DNA of 64,000 nt from Persephonella sp. IF05-L8 (GTDB lineage Bacteria > Aquificota > Aquificia > Aquificales > Hydrogenothermaceae): positions 587,501 to 651,500 of the forward strand of contig NZ_JNLJ01000001.1 in NCBI RefSeq assembly GCF_000703045.1, written 5' to 3'. The first letter of the stretch is position 1. The number at the start of each line of letters is the position of its first letter. Below the pieces are notes generated by a model. The model was given only the letters and a program-made list of their open reading frames with translations. It did not search any database and was not told the DNA's origin. The position numbers and the translations under genes are program-made. Shown piece by piece: positions 1-8,922 of the stretch.

Positions 1-199
1 CTCCGTCTTCTGCCAGTGTGTTTGGGATAAATCCATAGTTAAATGGATAATACATTGCCGTATAGAGGAACCTATCAACAAAAACAGCACCGCTTTCTTT
101 ATCTACTTCATATTTGATACTGCTTCCCTGTGGGATTTCTATAACTACATAGATATCTTCTGGAGGATTTTTTCCTGCAGGTATTTTTGATAAATCCAT
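1..199 (-). CDS. ppa: Inorganic pyrophosphatase, 5' part only
   Basis: This is the first 66 codons of a soluble family I inorganic pyrophosphatase, which hydrolyses pyrophosphate to phosphate in the cytoplasm. The N-terminus [20 protein letters not shown], followed by a conserved [17 protein letters not shown]-type stretch, is characteristic of the family (established knowledge). The ATG at 199-197 is preceded by a GAGG Shine-Dalgarno sequence. The gene runs off the left edge of the window, so the catalytic Asp cluster cannot be checked. It lies downstream of katG on the same strand, separated by a hairpin that may end katG transcription. Confidence 0.9.
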   Translation of the reverse strand, partial: MDLSKIPAGKNPPEDIYVVIEIPQGSSIKYEVDKESGAVFVDRFLYTAMYYPFNYGFIPNTLAEDG

Positions 200-268
200 T
201 TCCCAACCTCGCTTTTTTCTTTAATTATAACAGATTTATTTTTTTCTAAACTATACTATTTGAATAAG

Positions 269-299
269 AGAAATCCTCAGCATCAAACTGAGGATTTCT
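269..299 (-). terminator. Hairpin downstream of katG, probable terminator
   Basis: A perfect 12-bp inverted repeat (269-280 with 288-299) encloses a 7-nt loop directly after the katG stop codon. The T-run on the minus strand is poor (CTTATTC), so termination is inferred from position and stem strength. It might also work as a processing hairpin before ppa. Confidence 0.55.
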
Positions 300-310
300 T
301 TATAGAAATG

Positions 311-2443
311 TTAATTTTGGAACTTTAAATCAAATCTATCAAGGTTCATAACTTTGTTCCATGCTTTTATAAAATCAGATATAAATTTTTCTTTATCTGA
401 TGCATAAACCTCAGCTACAGCACGAAGTTCGTTGTGGTGTCCTATTATCAGGTCAACCCTTGTGGCTTTCCATTTTTGCTTACCTGACTTTCTGTCATGT
501 CCTTCAAATAGATAATGGTTTTTATCTACAGGCTTCCACTCTGTATTCATATCAAGAAGGTTAACAAAGAAATCATTTGTTAAAGTGCCTGCCTTTTCTG
601 TTAACACACCTGTGCCGTCAAATCTATAAACAGCTCCTAAAACTCTCAATCCTCCTATTAAAACCACCATCTCTGGCACTGTTAAAGTAAGCAGATTAGC
701 TTTATCAACTAAAAGTTCTTCGGCTTTTGCTTTTGAAGGGTCTTTTATATAGTTTATAAATCCGTCTGCAAATGGTTCTATAGCTTTATAAAATTTTTCC
801 TCTATATCTTCTTGTCTTGCGTCTACTCTTCCTGGATTAAAAGGAACAGTTATTTTAAATCCAGCTTCTTCAGCGGCTTTTTCTATGGCTGCACAGCCAC
901 CTAAAACTATAAGGTCAGCTATTGATACCTTTTTCTTATCAGTATCAAACTCATTTTTTATCTTTTCATAAACGGATAACACTTTTTTGAGTTTTTCTGA
1001 ACGGTTTATTTCCCAATTTTTGAAAGGAGATAAACGAATTCTTCCGCCGTTTGCCCCACCTCTTCTGTCAGTATCTCTGTATGTAGAAGCTGAAGTCCAT
1101 GCTGTATAAACAAGCTCAGGAACCTCTAATCCTGAGGATAAAATTTTTTCTTTTAGGACTTTTATATCTTTTTCATCTATCAGTTCGTAATCTCTTTCAG
1201 GCAAAGGGTCTTGCCATATATATGTTTCCTCTGGAACTTCTGGCCCAAAATAACAGCTTTTTGGGCCCATGTCCCTGTGGGTTAGCTTATACCACGCAAG
1301 TGCAAAAGCTTTTTCAAACTCATCTGGATTTTCAAGGAAGTATCTTGAGATTTTTTCATATTCAGGGTCAAATCTTAGGGCAAGGTCAGAAGTCAACATC
1401 ATAGGTTTGTGCTTTTTGTAGGGGTCGTGGGCATCTGGAAGCATTTCAGGGGCATCTTTTGCAACCCACTGGTACTTTCCTGCAGGGCTTTTTGTAAGCT
1501 CCCATTCATACTCAAATAAAAACTTCAAAAAGTATATACCGAACCTTGTTGGTGTGAGAGACCAGACAAGCTCAAATCCAGAGGTAAATGTGTCAGCTCC
1601 TTTCCCTGTCTTATAGTTATACTTCCAACCTAATCCCTGTTGTTCAACAGGTGCAGCATCTGGAGGAGGGCCTAAATACTTATCAGGGCCTGCACCGTGA
1701 CACTTTCCAAATGCATGTCCACCTGCAATTAATGCCACAGTTTCCTCATCATTCATCCCCATCCTACCAAAAGCTTCTCTTATCTGTTTTGCTGATGCAA
1801 CAGGGTCGGGTTTTCCTTCAGGTCCTTCAGGATTTACATAAATAAGACCCATCTCTGTAGCTGCATATGGTTTTTCAAGTTTTCCGTCTTTGTATCTTTC
1901 TTTTCCTGAAAGCATTTCATGTTCAGGTCCCCAGTCTACACTCTCATCTGGTTCCCAGATATCCTCTCTTCCTCCTGCGAAGCCAACAGTTTTAACTCCC
2001 ATAGTCTCAAGGGCGACATTTCCTGCGAGAATAATAAGGTCTGCCCAAGATAGTTGTTTGCCGTATTTTTTCTTTATTGGCCATAAAAGTCTTAATGCTT
2101 TATCCAGATTTATATTGTCTGGCCAGTCTATTCTCAAAGGAAATCTTATAGAACCTGACCTTGCTCCACCTCTACCATCAAAAACCCTGTAACTTCCTGC
2201 ACTATGCCAAGCCAGTCTTATAAAAAGAGGACCATAATGTCCAAAATCTGCAGGCCACCATTCCTGAGATGTGGTCATCAGTTTTTCTAAATCTTTCTTT
2301 AGCTGGAAATAATCAATCTGCTGAAACTCCTTTACATAGTTAAGACCTTCTCCGTAAGGATTTGAACTTGAACAGTTCTGTCTTAAAGGTTTTAGATTTA
2401 ACCTTTCTGGAAACCAATCTGTAATCCATCTTTTTGTATTCAT
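311..2443 (-). CDS. katG: Catalase-peroxidase KatG
   Basis: Bifunctional haem catalase-peroxidase that removes hydrogen peroxide. Counting from the ATG at 2443, the distal triad is R76-W79-H80, the Trp-Tyr-Met adduct residues are W79, Y202 and M228, and the proximal haem ligand is H243. These spacings match Mycobacterium tuberculosis KatG (R104/W107/H108, Y229, M255, H270) with a constant offset of 27 to 28. The protein has 710 residues, a usual length, with the degenerate second peroxidase half at the C-terminus. An upstream in-frame TTG at 2458 overlaps the Shine-Dalgarno GGAGG, so the ATG nine bases after that motif is the better start. No signal peptide is seen, so it is probably cytoplasmic. 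A Fur/PerR-like palindrome lies upstream. Confidence 0.97.
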   Translation of the reverse strand: MNTKRWITDWFPERLNLKPLRQNCSSSNPYGEGLNYVKEFQQIDYFQLKKDLEKLMTTSQEWWPADFGHYGPLFIRLAWHSAGSYRVFDGRGGARSGSIRFPLRIDWPDNINLDKALRLLWPIKKKYGKQLSWADLIILAGNVALETMGVKTVGFAGGREDIWEPDESVDWGPEHEMLSGKERYKDGKLEKPYAATEMGLIYVNPEGPEGKPDPVASAKQIREAFGRMGMNDEETVALIAGGHAFGKCHGAGPDKYLGPPPDAAPVEQQGLGWKYNYKTGKGADTFTSGFELVWSLTPTRFGIYFLKFLFEYEWELTKSPAGKYQWVAKDAPEMLPDAHDPYKKHKPMMLTSDLALRFDPEYEKISRYFLENPDEFEKAFALAWYKLTHRDMGPKSCYFGPEVPEETYIWQDPLPERDYELIDEKDIKVLKEKILSSGLEVPELVYTAWTSASTYRDTDRRGGANGGRIRLSPFKNWEINRSEKLKKVLSVYEKIKNEFDTDKKKVSIADLIVLGGCAAIEKAAEEAGFKITVPFNPGRVDARQEDIEEKFYKAIEPFADGFINYIKDPSKAKAEELLVDKANLLTLTVPEMVVLIGGLRVLGAVYRFDGTGVLTEKAGTLTNDFFVNLLDMNTEWKPVDKNHYLFEGHDRKSGKQKWKATRVDLIIGHHNELRAVAEVYASDKEKFISDFIKAWNKVMNLDRFDLKFQN

Positions 2444-2474
2444 TGTACTATCCTCCAAAAATTCAGTTTATATC

Positions 2475-2500
2475 AATAATAGTAATTGTTATTAATTATA
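2475..2500 (-). promoter_or_regulatory. katG promoter region with Fur/PerR-like palindrome
   Basis: On the minus strand a TATAAT -10 hexamer (2500-2495) is followed by a 19-bp AT-rich imperfect palindrome (2475-2493) with AATAA arms, in the size and style of Fur-family operators. PerR and Fur regulators are known to control katG in many bacteria. No good -35 box is visible. Assignment to a Fur-family regulator is inference. Confidence 0.3.
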
Positions 2501-2605
2501 AAGGCAAGACAAAAAGGAGGGTATTTATGCAAAGTAGAATTTAAGCGGTTATTATTGGAGGTTTGAGGAAAATGGATTATTGAGGTTGTAAATAGATAAA
2601 GAAAA

Positions 2606-2681
2606 TGGCTCCCGAGGAGGGATTCGAACCCCCGACCCGGCGGTTAACAGCCGCCTGCTCTGCCAGCTGAGCTACTCGGGA
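2606..2681 (-). tRNA. tRNA-Asn (GTT)
   Basis: A complete 76-nt cloverleaf on the minus strand. The acceptor stem TCCCGAG pairs with CTCGGGA, the D arm is GCTC/GAGC, the anticodon stem GGCGG/CCGCC encloses the loop CTGTTAA (anticodon GTT), the T arm contains TTCGAAT, and CCA is encoded. It lies between katG and valS on the same strand and has its own promoter overlapping the valS stop codon. Confidence 0.97.
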
Positions 2682-2699
2682 ACGCTGGATGGATTAAAT

Positions 2700-2728
2700 A
2701 ATATATCAATACTGGTATCTCATGTCAA
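2700..2728 (-). promoter_or_regulatory. Promoter for tRNA-Asn
   Basis: On the minus strand a consensus TTGACA (2728-2723) and TATATT (2705-2700) are separated by exactly 17 bases. The expected start of transcription is about 10 to 12 bases before the mature tRNA-Asn 5' end at 2681. The TGA stop codon of valS is part of the -35 hexamer. Confidence 0.7.
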
Positions 2729-5700
2729 GAGGTTTTAACCTCTTTTAAACTTTCAATGATTTTCTGGACTTTTTCTGCTTTTTCCTTGAGTTCCTGATAA
2801 AGCTGTTTTTCTTTCTCAACAACATGTTGTGGTGCTTTTTTCAGGAAGTTTTCGTTGGAAAGTTTTTTTTCTGAAATTGTTATGGATTTTTGTATATCCT
2901 GTAATATTTTTTCCTGTCTTTTTATCTCTTTTTCCACATCTATTGTGCCGGCAATATCTATATATGCTTCTCCTATTTTTGATACAGCCACTACAGTATT
3001 TGCCGGACGCTGAATATCCGTTGATACCTGAAGGTTTTCTATTTTGGCAAGAAGTTTTAATGCCGGTTCCATGGAAGAGATTAATTTTTCAAACTCTTCT
3101 GTTTTTGGTTTTATATAAACATCAAGTCTTCTGGACGGCTCAATTCCAAAATCTGCTCTTACATTCCTGATAGAAACAATCATTTCCTTGAGGTATTCAA
3201 TAAGTTGCTTTTCTTCTTCAAACTTAAGTTCTTCATTCACTTCTGGATATGGTGCCACCGGCAGATATTCTGCTTCTTTGAACGGCAGTTGTTGCCATAT
3301 TTCTTCTGTAATAAATGGCATTATCGGATGGAGCATTTTCATTGATTTATCCAGAACATAAACAAGCGTTGATAATGCCGCTGATTTTTCCTCATCTGAA
3401 CCTTTATAAACCCTTTCCTTAGAAAACTCCAGATACCAGTCGCAGTATTCATGCCAGAAAAAGTCATAAAGCAGATTTGCATAATCGTTGTATCTGTATT
3501 CATTTATATATTTCTGGGCTTTTTCTATTGTTTCCTGTAGTAAAGAAAGTATCCATTTGTCTTCATAAGAGAGCTTGAGGGATTTTATATCCTGATACAC
3601 AAGATTTTTGTTGTTTTCCATATTTGTAAGGACATACTTTGAGGCATTCCATATCTTGTTGGCAAAATGTTTGTAGCCTTCAATTCTTTTTTCTGAAAGT
3701 CTTATGTCTCTACCCTGTGCTGCCAGTGCTGCCAGTGTAAATCTCAGAGAATCTGCCCCGTATTTTTCAACCATATCCAGTGGGTCTATAACATTGCCCT
3801 TGGTTTTGGACATTTTTTCTCCTTTTTCATCTCTAACAAGGGCATGGATATACACATCGGAGAAAGGTTTTTCTTTCATAAAATGCATTCCCATCATTAT
3901 CATTCTGGCAACCCAGAAAAAGATAATATCAAAGCCGGTTACCAGTAATGATGTTGGATAGAATTTCTCAAGGTCTGGTGTATCTTCAGGCCAGCCTAAT
4001 GTTCCAAAAGGCCATAATGCAGATGAGAACCATGTATCAAGGACATCATCTTCCTGTTTAAGATTTCTGCTTCCACATTTACGGCAGGAAAGGTCAATGA
4101 AGTATCTATTTTCAAGAATAAAATCCTCTATTATGCTGTATTTACCGTTATTTTCTGTGAAGAAAATTCTTCCGTTTTTACAGTTTCCGTAAGCATGGTC
4201 GTAAAGCCAGCTTTTTAATCTTTCCTTGTCTTCCAGAATATCCTCTTTTCTAATTCCATTTAAAACTATGTTGTAAATGTATTTAATCTCATCTTTATGT
4301 TCCTGATAAGCGTTGTATACATCATTCTCATCAAAGGTTTTTCCAATATATCCATTTACGTATAAGTAAAAGACTGCATGGGGAACAAAACCTATTTTCT
4401 CTTTATCTGGGGTATTCTCAGGGTTCATAACAGGGATTTTTTTGTATGTTTTTTCAAGGAATTCTTTAAGTGTTTCCTCTGTTTTAAGCTCAGGTATTTC
4501 TGTGTTGAATACAAATTTTTCATAAAACTCTAAGTTTGTTTTGTCAGGCTGGTTGAAGTTTTTGCCGTATAGATAGTTTTTAACCTCTTCAAATGAGAAT
4601 ATCTGGCTTATTCTTGTGTCTCCATACATATTAAAGATTACTTTTTCTGGAATAGAAACAAATATTTCATCTGAGAAAACATTTACTTCTCCACATTCCT
4701 GACAATACCAGACAGGAATTCTGTGTCCCCACCATATCTGTCTGGATATACACCAGTCCCTAATTTCATACATCCAGTTAAGGTATGTCTTTGTCCAGTT
4801 TTCTGGGATAAATTTGATATCTCCTTCCTCAACAACTTTTATGGCTGCTTTGGCAAGTTCTCTTGTGTTTACAAACCACTGGACAGAAAGATACGGTTCA
4901 ACCACTGCACCTGAACGCTGGGAATGCCCGACATTATGGATAATATCCTCTACTTTTTCCAGTAATCCTAAATTTTCAAGGTCTTTGACTATTTGTTTTC
5001 TTGCTTCGTATCTATCAAGACCTTTATATTTACCTGCATTTTCATTCATTACGGCAGCTTCGTCCATAACAATAACCATAGGTAGATTATGTCTCTGACC
5101 AACCTCAAAGTCGTTAGGGTCATGGGCTGGAGTTATTTTTACGGCACCTGTTCCGTATTCAGGGTCTACATAGTCATCTGCTATTATAGGAATAAGATTT
5201 GAAACTTCGTTACCGTCCCATGTTGTTCTTTTTTCAGGTGCAAGGGGGAGTTTAACTTTTTTGCCTATCAGATGTTTATATCTCTCATCTTCAGGATGAA
5301 CTGCCACTGCAGTATCACCAAGCATTGTTTCAGGTCTTGTGGTTGCAACAACAATATACTCTCCAGTTTCCTGTCCGTTCTCATCAACAACAGGATATTT
5401 TATATACCAGAGATTTCCTTTTTCTTCTTTATACTCAACTTCAAGGTCGGAGATTGCTGTTCTGTCCTTTGGGTCCCAGTTTACAATGTAAGGTGCTTTG
5501 AATATAAGGCCTTCACTGTATAATTTGGAAAAAGCTTCTCTAACTGCCCTTGCAAAACCTTCATCAAGGGTAAATCTCTGTCTTGTCCAGTCACATGAGG
5601 CACCGATTTTTTCTATCTGTTTTTTAATGGTGTCCCTTGCAACAGGAACCCATTCCCATACCTTTTCTATGAATTTTTCCCTTCCTAAATCAAATTTATT

Positions 5701-6000
5701 TATTCCTTTTTCTTCAAGTTGTCTTGTTACTACCCACTGGGTTGCTATTCCTGCATGGTCAAATCCAGGAAGCCAGAGGGTATTATACCCTTTCATCCTT
5801 TTGTATCGGACTGATATATCCTGAAGGGTCATATTTAATGCATGTCCAATATGAAGCGAACCTGTAACGTTTGGAGGAGGCATCACCACTACAAAGGGCT
5901 CTTTATCACTTTCTATATCAGGTGTGAACAGAGCTGATTTGAGCCATTCTCCATACCATTTTTCTTCTATTTCTGTTGGATTATACTCACCAAGTGACAT
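2725..6000 (-). CDS. valS: Valyl-tRNA synthetase with large insertion
   Basis: Class I aminoacyl-tRNA synthetase that charges tRNA-Val. The HIGH motif is at residues 50-53 and the KMSKT signature at 729-733. The CP1 editing region (TTRPET, residues 220-225) precedes the catalytic half, followed by the tRNA-binding domain and a C-terminal Lys/Glu coiled coil. At 1,091 residues it is about 200 longer than usual for bacterial ValRS. The extra sequence lies between the zinc-binding pairs C433-x2-C436 and C639-x2-C642, which normally sit close together. The insertion is in frame, has no intein splice residues, and its base composition looks like the rest of the gene. ATG at 6000. Confidence 0.97.
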   Translation of the reverse strand: MSLGEYNPTEIEEKWYGEWLKSALFTPDIESDKEPFVVVMPPPNVTGSLHIGHALNMTLQDISVRYKRMKGYNTLWLPGFDHAGIATQWVVTRQLEEKGINKFDLGREKFIEKVWEWVPVARDTIKKQIEKIGASCDWTRQRFTLDEGFARAVREAFSKLYSEGLIFKAPYIVNWDPKDRTAISDLEVEYKEEKGNLWYIKYPVVDENGQETGEYIVVATTRPETMLGDTAVAVHPEDERYKHLIGKKVKLPLAPEKRTTWDGNEVSNLIPIIADDYVDPEYGTGAVKITPAHDPNDFEVGQRHNLPMVIVMDEAAVMNENAGKYKGLDRYEARKQIVKDLENLGLLEKVEDIIHNVGHSQRSGAVVEPYLSVQWFVNTRELAKAAIKVVEEGDIKFIPENWTKTYLNWMYEIRDWCISRQIWWGHRIPVWYCQECGEVNVFSDEIFVSIPEKVIFNMYGDTRISQIFSFEEVKNYLYGKNFNQPDKTNLEFYEKFVFNTEIPELKTEETLKEFLEKTYKKIPVMNPENTPDKEKIGFVPHAVFYLYVNGYIGKTFDENDVYNAYQEHKDEIKYIYNIVLNGIRKEDILEDKERLKSWLYDHAYGNCKNGRIFFTENNGKYSIIEDFILENRYFIDLSCRKCGSRNLKQEDDVLDTWFSSALWPFGTLGWPEDTPDLEKFYPTSLLVTGFDIIFFWVARMIMMGMHFMKEKPFSDVYIHALVRDEKGEKMSKTKGNVIDPLDMVEKYGADSLRFTLAALAAQGRDIRLSEKRIEGYKHFANKIWNASKYVLTNMENNKNLVYQDIKSLKLSYEDKWILSLLQETIEKAQKYINEYRYNDYANLLYDFFWHEYCDWYLEFSKERVYKGSDEEKSAALSTLVYVLDKSMKMLHPIMPFITEEIWQQLPFKEAEYLPVAPYPEVNEELKFEEEKQLIEYLKEMIVSIRNVRADFGIEPSRRLDVYIKPKTEEFEKLISSMEPALKLLAKIENLQVSTDIQRPANTVVAVSKIGEAYIDIAGTIDVEKEIKRQEKILQDIQKSITISEKKLSNENFLKKAPQHVVEKEKQLYQELKEKAEKVQKIIESLKEVKTS

Positions 6001-6066
6001 AGGGTTCCTCCATTTTTGTTTTAAGCCTAATTATTATAGCCTATAGGTGTGAAAAATCAGAAAAGG

Positions 6067-6621
6067 TTAGAAATCCTCAAGAAATCTTTGTAGATACTGC
6101 TGACGAAGTTCGTTAAACATATCAAATAGATGAGCAATCTGTCTGTTTTCTTCCCTGTATTCCTTTAATAGATAGGCATATTTCTCGAAATTACTGCTGA
6201 TATCCCTGAATATATCCATATGCCCCATCAAAACCTGTGAAGGTTCCTGATAGGGACTTAGTTTTTCAAACTCTTGCTGGAGAATATCACCAAAATTTAG
6301 ATTTAGATACATATATGCGTTGTAATAATTGAGTTTCCCTGCATTGATATAGTCTTGCTCTTTAAGGGGTCTATTTGTCCGATTAATCCATTCTGTAAAC
6401 AGGCCAACCAGTAAAAGAGCAACATCACCTTTTGTTTTATAAACTCTAAAAGGAGTGCTTTCTACAACATCTATAAGATAAAGTGGAAGCCCTCTGTAGT
6501 AGAGGGCTAAAACCTGGGATATGTAGTTTAAGATTTCATCAGCAACGGCAATATTCTTTTCTGAGGATACCTTTTTTAAAGCATCCCTGAATGTTTTAGA
6601 AAGTAAATCTTCCCCTTTCAT
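6067..6621 (-). CDS. Unknown protein translationally coupled to argG
   Basis: I do not recognise this 184-residue protein. It appears mostly alpha-helical, has no signal peptide or clear membrane segment, and is rich in Tyr, Leu, Asn and Glu. The start chosen is the ATG at 6621, which overlaps the argG stop (ATGA); its Shine-Dalgarno AGGAGG lies in the last argG codons. A longer frame starting at 6666 lies inside argG and is less likely. The coupling suggests co-expression with argG but does not show a role in arginine synthesis. Confidence 0.8.
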   Translation of the reverse strand: MKGEDLLSKTFRDALKKVSSEKNIAVADEILNYISQVLALYYRGLPLYLIDVVESTPFRVYKTKGDVALLLVGLFTEWINRTNRPLKEQDYINAGKLNYYNAYMYLNLNFGDILQQEFEKLSPYQEPSQVLMGHMDIFRDISSNFEKYAYLLKEYREENRQIAHLFDMFNELRQQYLQRFLEDF

Positions 6622-7820
6622 TTCCTCCTGTTTGCTCTTGCAAATACTTTTAGAGGTAATCCCCACACCTTTGTAAAGTATTCACCTGCTTTGTGGTCAA
6701 ACTCATCTTCAGGGCTATATGTAGCCAGTTTTTCAAAGTAAAGTCCGTTTGGAGATTTTCTTCCAACAATCTGTGCATTTCCTTTATACAATTTAAATCT
6801 GACTACGCCGTTTACAAGCTGGGCTATTTCTGAGGTGAATGCGTCTAATGCTTCTCTAAGTTTTGAAAACCACAGACCGTTGTAAACAAGGTCTGCATAA
6901 GGCTGTGCCACATGGGTAAGTTTGTAGTGGTATGTAAATCTATCTAAAACAAGACTTTCTATCTCATCATAGGCTTTTATCAGAATAAGTCCTGCTGGAC
7001 TTTCATAAACCTCCCTTGATTTTATTCCAACAAGTCTATTTTCAACCATATCTATTCTGCCAACGCCGTGTTTACCTGCTATCTCATTTAAATCCCAGAT
7101 TAACTGCCACAGCTGGTCATATTTTTTGCCATTAATGGCAACAGGCACACCTTTTTCAAATTCTATTTCTATATATTCTGGAGTGTCAGGTGCATTTTGA
7201 GGATTTACTGTGATTTCAAACGCATCTTCCGGAGGTTCCTGCCATATATCCTCAAGGGGTCCTGCCTCTATTGCAACACCCCAGAGGTTTCTGTCATAAG
7301 AGTAAGGTTTTTCCTTTGTTGCCCTTACAGGAATTCCATGTTTTTTTGCATACTCTATCTCTTCATCCCTTGATTTGAATTCCCAGTCCCTTACAGGTGC
7401 AAGAACTTCGATGTCAGGGTCAAGTGCCCATACTGATGTTTCAAATCTAACCTGGTCATTTCCTTTTCCTGTAGAGCCATGGGCTACATAATGGGCATCA
7501 TATTTGTGTGCCAGTTCAACAATTTTTTTTGATATAAGTGGTCTTGATAATGCTGAAAGCAATGTGTATCTATTTTCATATAAAGCCCCACTTCTCATAA
7601 GAGGAAGGCAGTATTCCCTTGCAAATTCTTCCTTGATATCATCTACTATTGCTTCAACGGCTCCTGAGGCTTTTGCTTTTTCCGGAATTTCGTCTAATTC
7701 TTCCCCCTGACCAACATCTGCAGTATAGGTGATTACCTCAAATCCTTTATCTGTAAGCCATCTAACAATAACAGAAGTATCAAGTCCTCCTGAATAAGCT
7801 AAAATTACTCTCTTTTTCAA
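6618..7820 (-). CDS. argG: Argininosuccinate synthase
   Basis: ATP-dependent ligation of citrulline and aspartate to argininosuccinate, the penultimate step of arginine synthesis, in the cytoplasm. The ATP-pyrophosphatase motif AYSGGLDTS is at residues 8-16, and AHGSTGKGNDQVRFE is the conserved family block. The 400-residue length is typical. Translation starts at a TTG (7820) with GGAGG upstream. It is divergent from the TPR gene and coupled to the unknown gene downstream. The arginine gene argD is also in this window, but 56 kb away. Confidence 0.97.
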   Translation of the reverse strand: MKKRVILAYSGGLDTSVIVRWLTDKGFEVITYTADVGQGEELDEIPEKAKASGAVEAIVDDIKEEFAREYCLPLMRSGALYENRYTLLSALSRPLISKKIVELAHKYDAHYVAHGSTGKGNDQVRFETSVWALDPDIEVLAPVRDWEFKSRDEEIEYAKKHGIPVRATKEKPYSYDRNLWGVAIEAGPLEDIWQEPPEDAFEITVNPQNAPDTPEYIEIEFEKGVPVAINGKKYDQLWQLIWDLNEIAGKHGVGRIDMVENRLVGIKSREVYESPAGLILIKAYDEIESLVLDRFTYHYKLTHVAQPYADLVYNGLWFSKLREALDAFTSEIAQLVNGVVRFKLYKGNAQIVGRKSPNGLYFEKLATYSPEDEFDHKAGEYFTKVWGLPLKVFARANRRK

Positions 7821-7881
7821 GGATTTACCTCCAGATTTAGTTAGAATTTAATTATATCAAAAACGGCATATAATTAATGGT

Positions 7882-8922
7882 ATGGTTGAGGATATTATCA
7901 AAGTTTTAGAAAAAGGGGATATAAGTACTGCCTTAAAAGAAGTTAGAGAAAAGCCTTTTCCTGAAAATCTACTTGCTGAAGGAATTATTTACTACCATAC
8001 CGGAAATATAGAAAAGGCAAAGCGATTACTTCAAAAATATATAGATTCAGGGGGAGAAAATTCTGAGGCTTACTACTATCTGGGGAATATTTTTATTGAG
8101 GAAAGAAATTTTAAAAAGGCAGTAATATATCTAAAAAAAGCTATAAAAATTAAGGAAAAGCCTGAGTATTTTAATGATTTAGGATTTGCTTTTTTCAGTT
8201 TAGGGGATTATGAAAATGCAATAAAAAATTACAATAAAGCAATTGAGTTAAACCCTGATAACCCTGTTTTTTATTACAACAGAGCACTTGCATACAGAAA
8301 ATCAGGAGACTTGGAAAAAGCCATAAAAGATTATAACCGGGCAATAGCACTTAATCCTGATGACCCTGATTACTACTACAATCTGGGTATTGTTTATAGA
8401 CTGACAGGAAACCCTGAAAAAGCAGTATCAAGCTATCAAAAAGCAATAAAACTTAATCCTGAAAATGAGAATTACTGGAACAATCTGGGAAATGCTTATT
8501 ATGATATAGGAGAATACCAGAAAGCTATAGAAGCTTATAAAAAAGCAGTTGAGATAAATCCCTCATACTTCCTTGGCTGGCAAAATCTGGCAAATACATA
8601 TCTGGATATAGGGGATTATGAAAATGCTATAAAAGCTTTTAAAAAAGCTCTAAAGTTAGACAAATACTGTGCAGACTGTTATATGGACATGGGAATTGCA
8701 TATAAGGAACTTGGGGAGTATGAAAAGGCATTAAAAGCCTATGATAAAGCAGTTGAAATAGATAAATCCCTTAAAGCAACAGCAATTTATAATAAAGCCT
8801 GTCTTTTTGCTTCAAAGGGTGAAAATCAAAAGGCAAAGGAGTATTTAAAAAAAGCCTTTGAACTGGATTTATCCCTAAAGGAGTTTGCAAAGGAAGATAA
8901 AGACGTTAAACATCTTTTATAA
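7882..8922 (+). CDS. Tetratricopeptide repeat protein
   Basis: A 346-residue protein made almost wholly of about nine 34-residue TPR units. The consensus A-x-x-Y-x-K-A-[IV]-x-[LI]-[ND]-P recurs from about residue 85 to 325. There is no signal peptide or membrane segment, so it is probably a cytoplasmic protein-interaction scaffold. The partner cannot be told from the sequence. The repeats also show as loosely repeated DNA near 8,200-8,800. It is divergent from argG, and its last six bases overlap the convergent murA 3' end. Confidence 0.9.
   Translation: MVEDIIKVLEKGDISTALKEVREKPFPENLLAEGIIYYHTGNIEKAKRLLQKYIDSGGENSEAYYYLGNIFIEERNFKKAVIYLKKAIKIKEKPEYFNDLGFAFFSLGDYENAIKNYNKAIELNPDNPVFYYNRALAYRKSGDLEKAIKDYNRAIALNPDDPDYYYNLGIVYRLTGNPEKAVSSYQKAIKLNPENENYWNNLGNAYYDIGEYQKAIEAYKKAVEINPSYFLGWQNLANTYLDIGDYENAIKAFKKALKLDKYCADCYMDMGIAYKELGEYEKALKAYDKAVEIDKSLKATAIYNKACLFASKGENQKAKEYLKKAFELDLSLKEFAKEDKDVKHLL

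Noticed and set aside
4090-4683. ValRS insertion as an intein
   Set aside because: No Cys/Ser at the entry point, no His-Asn at the exit and no intein blocks; the flanking zinc cysteines fit a simple domain insertion.
8200-8800. Tandem DNA repeat
   Set aside because: The loose 102-base periodicity is explained by the TPR protein repeats.
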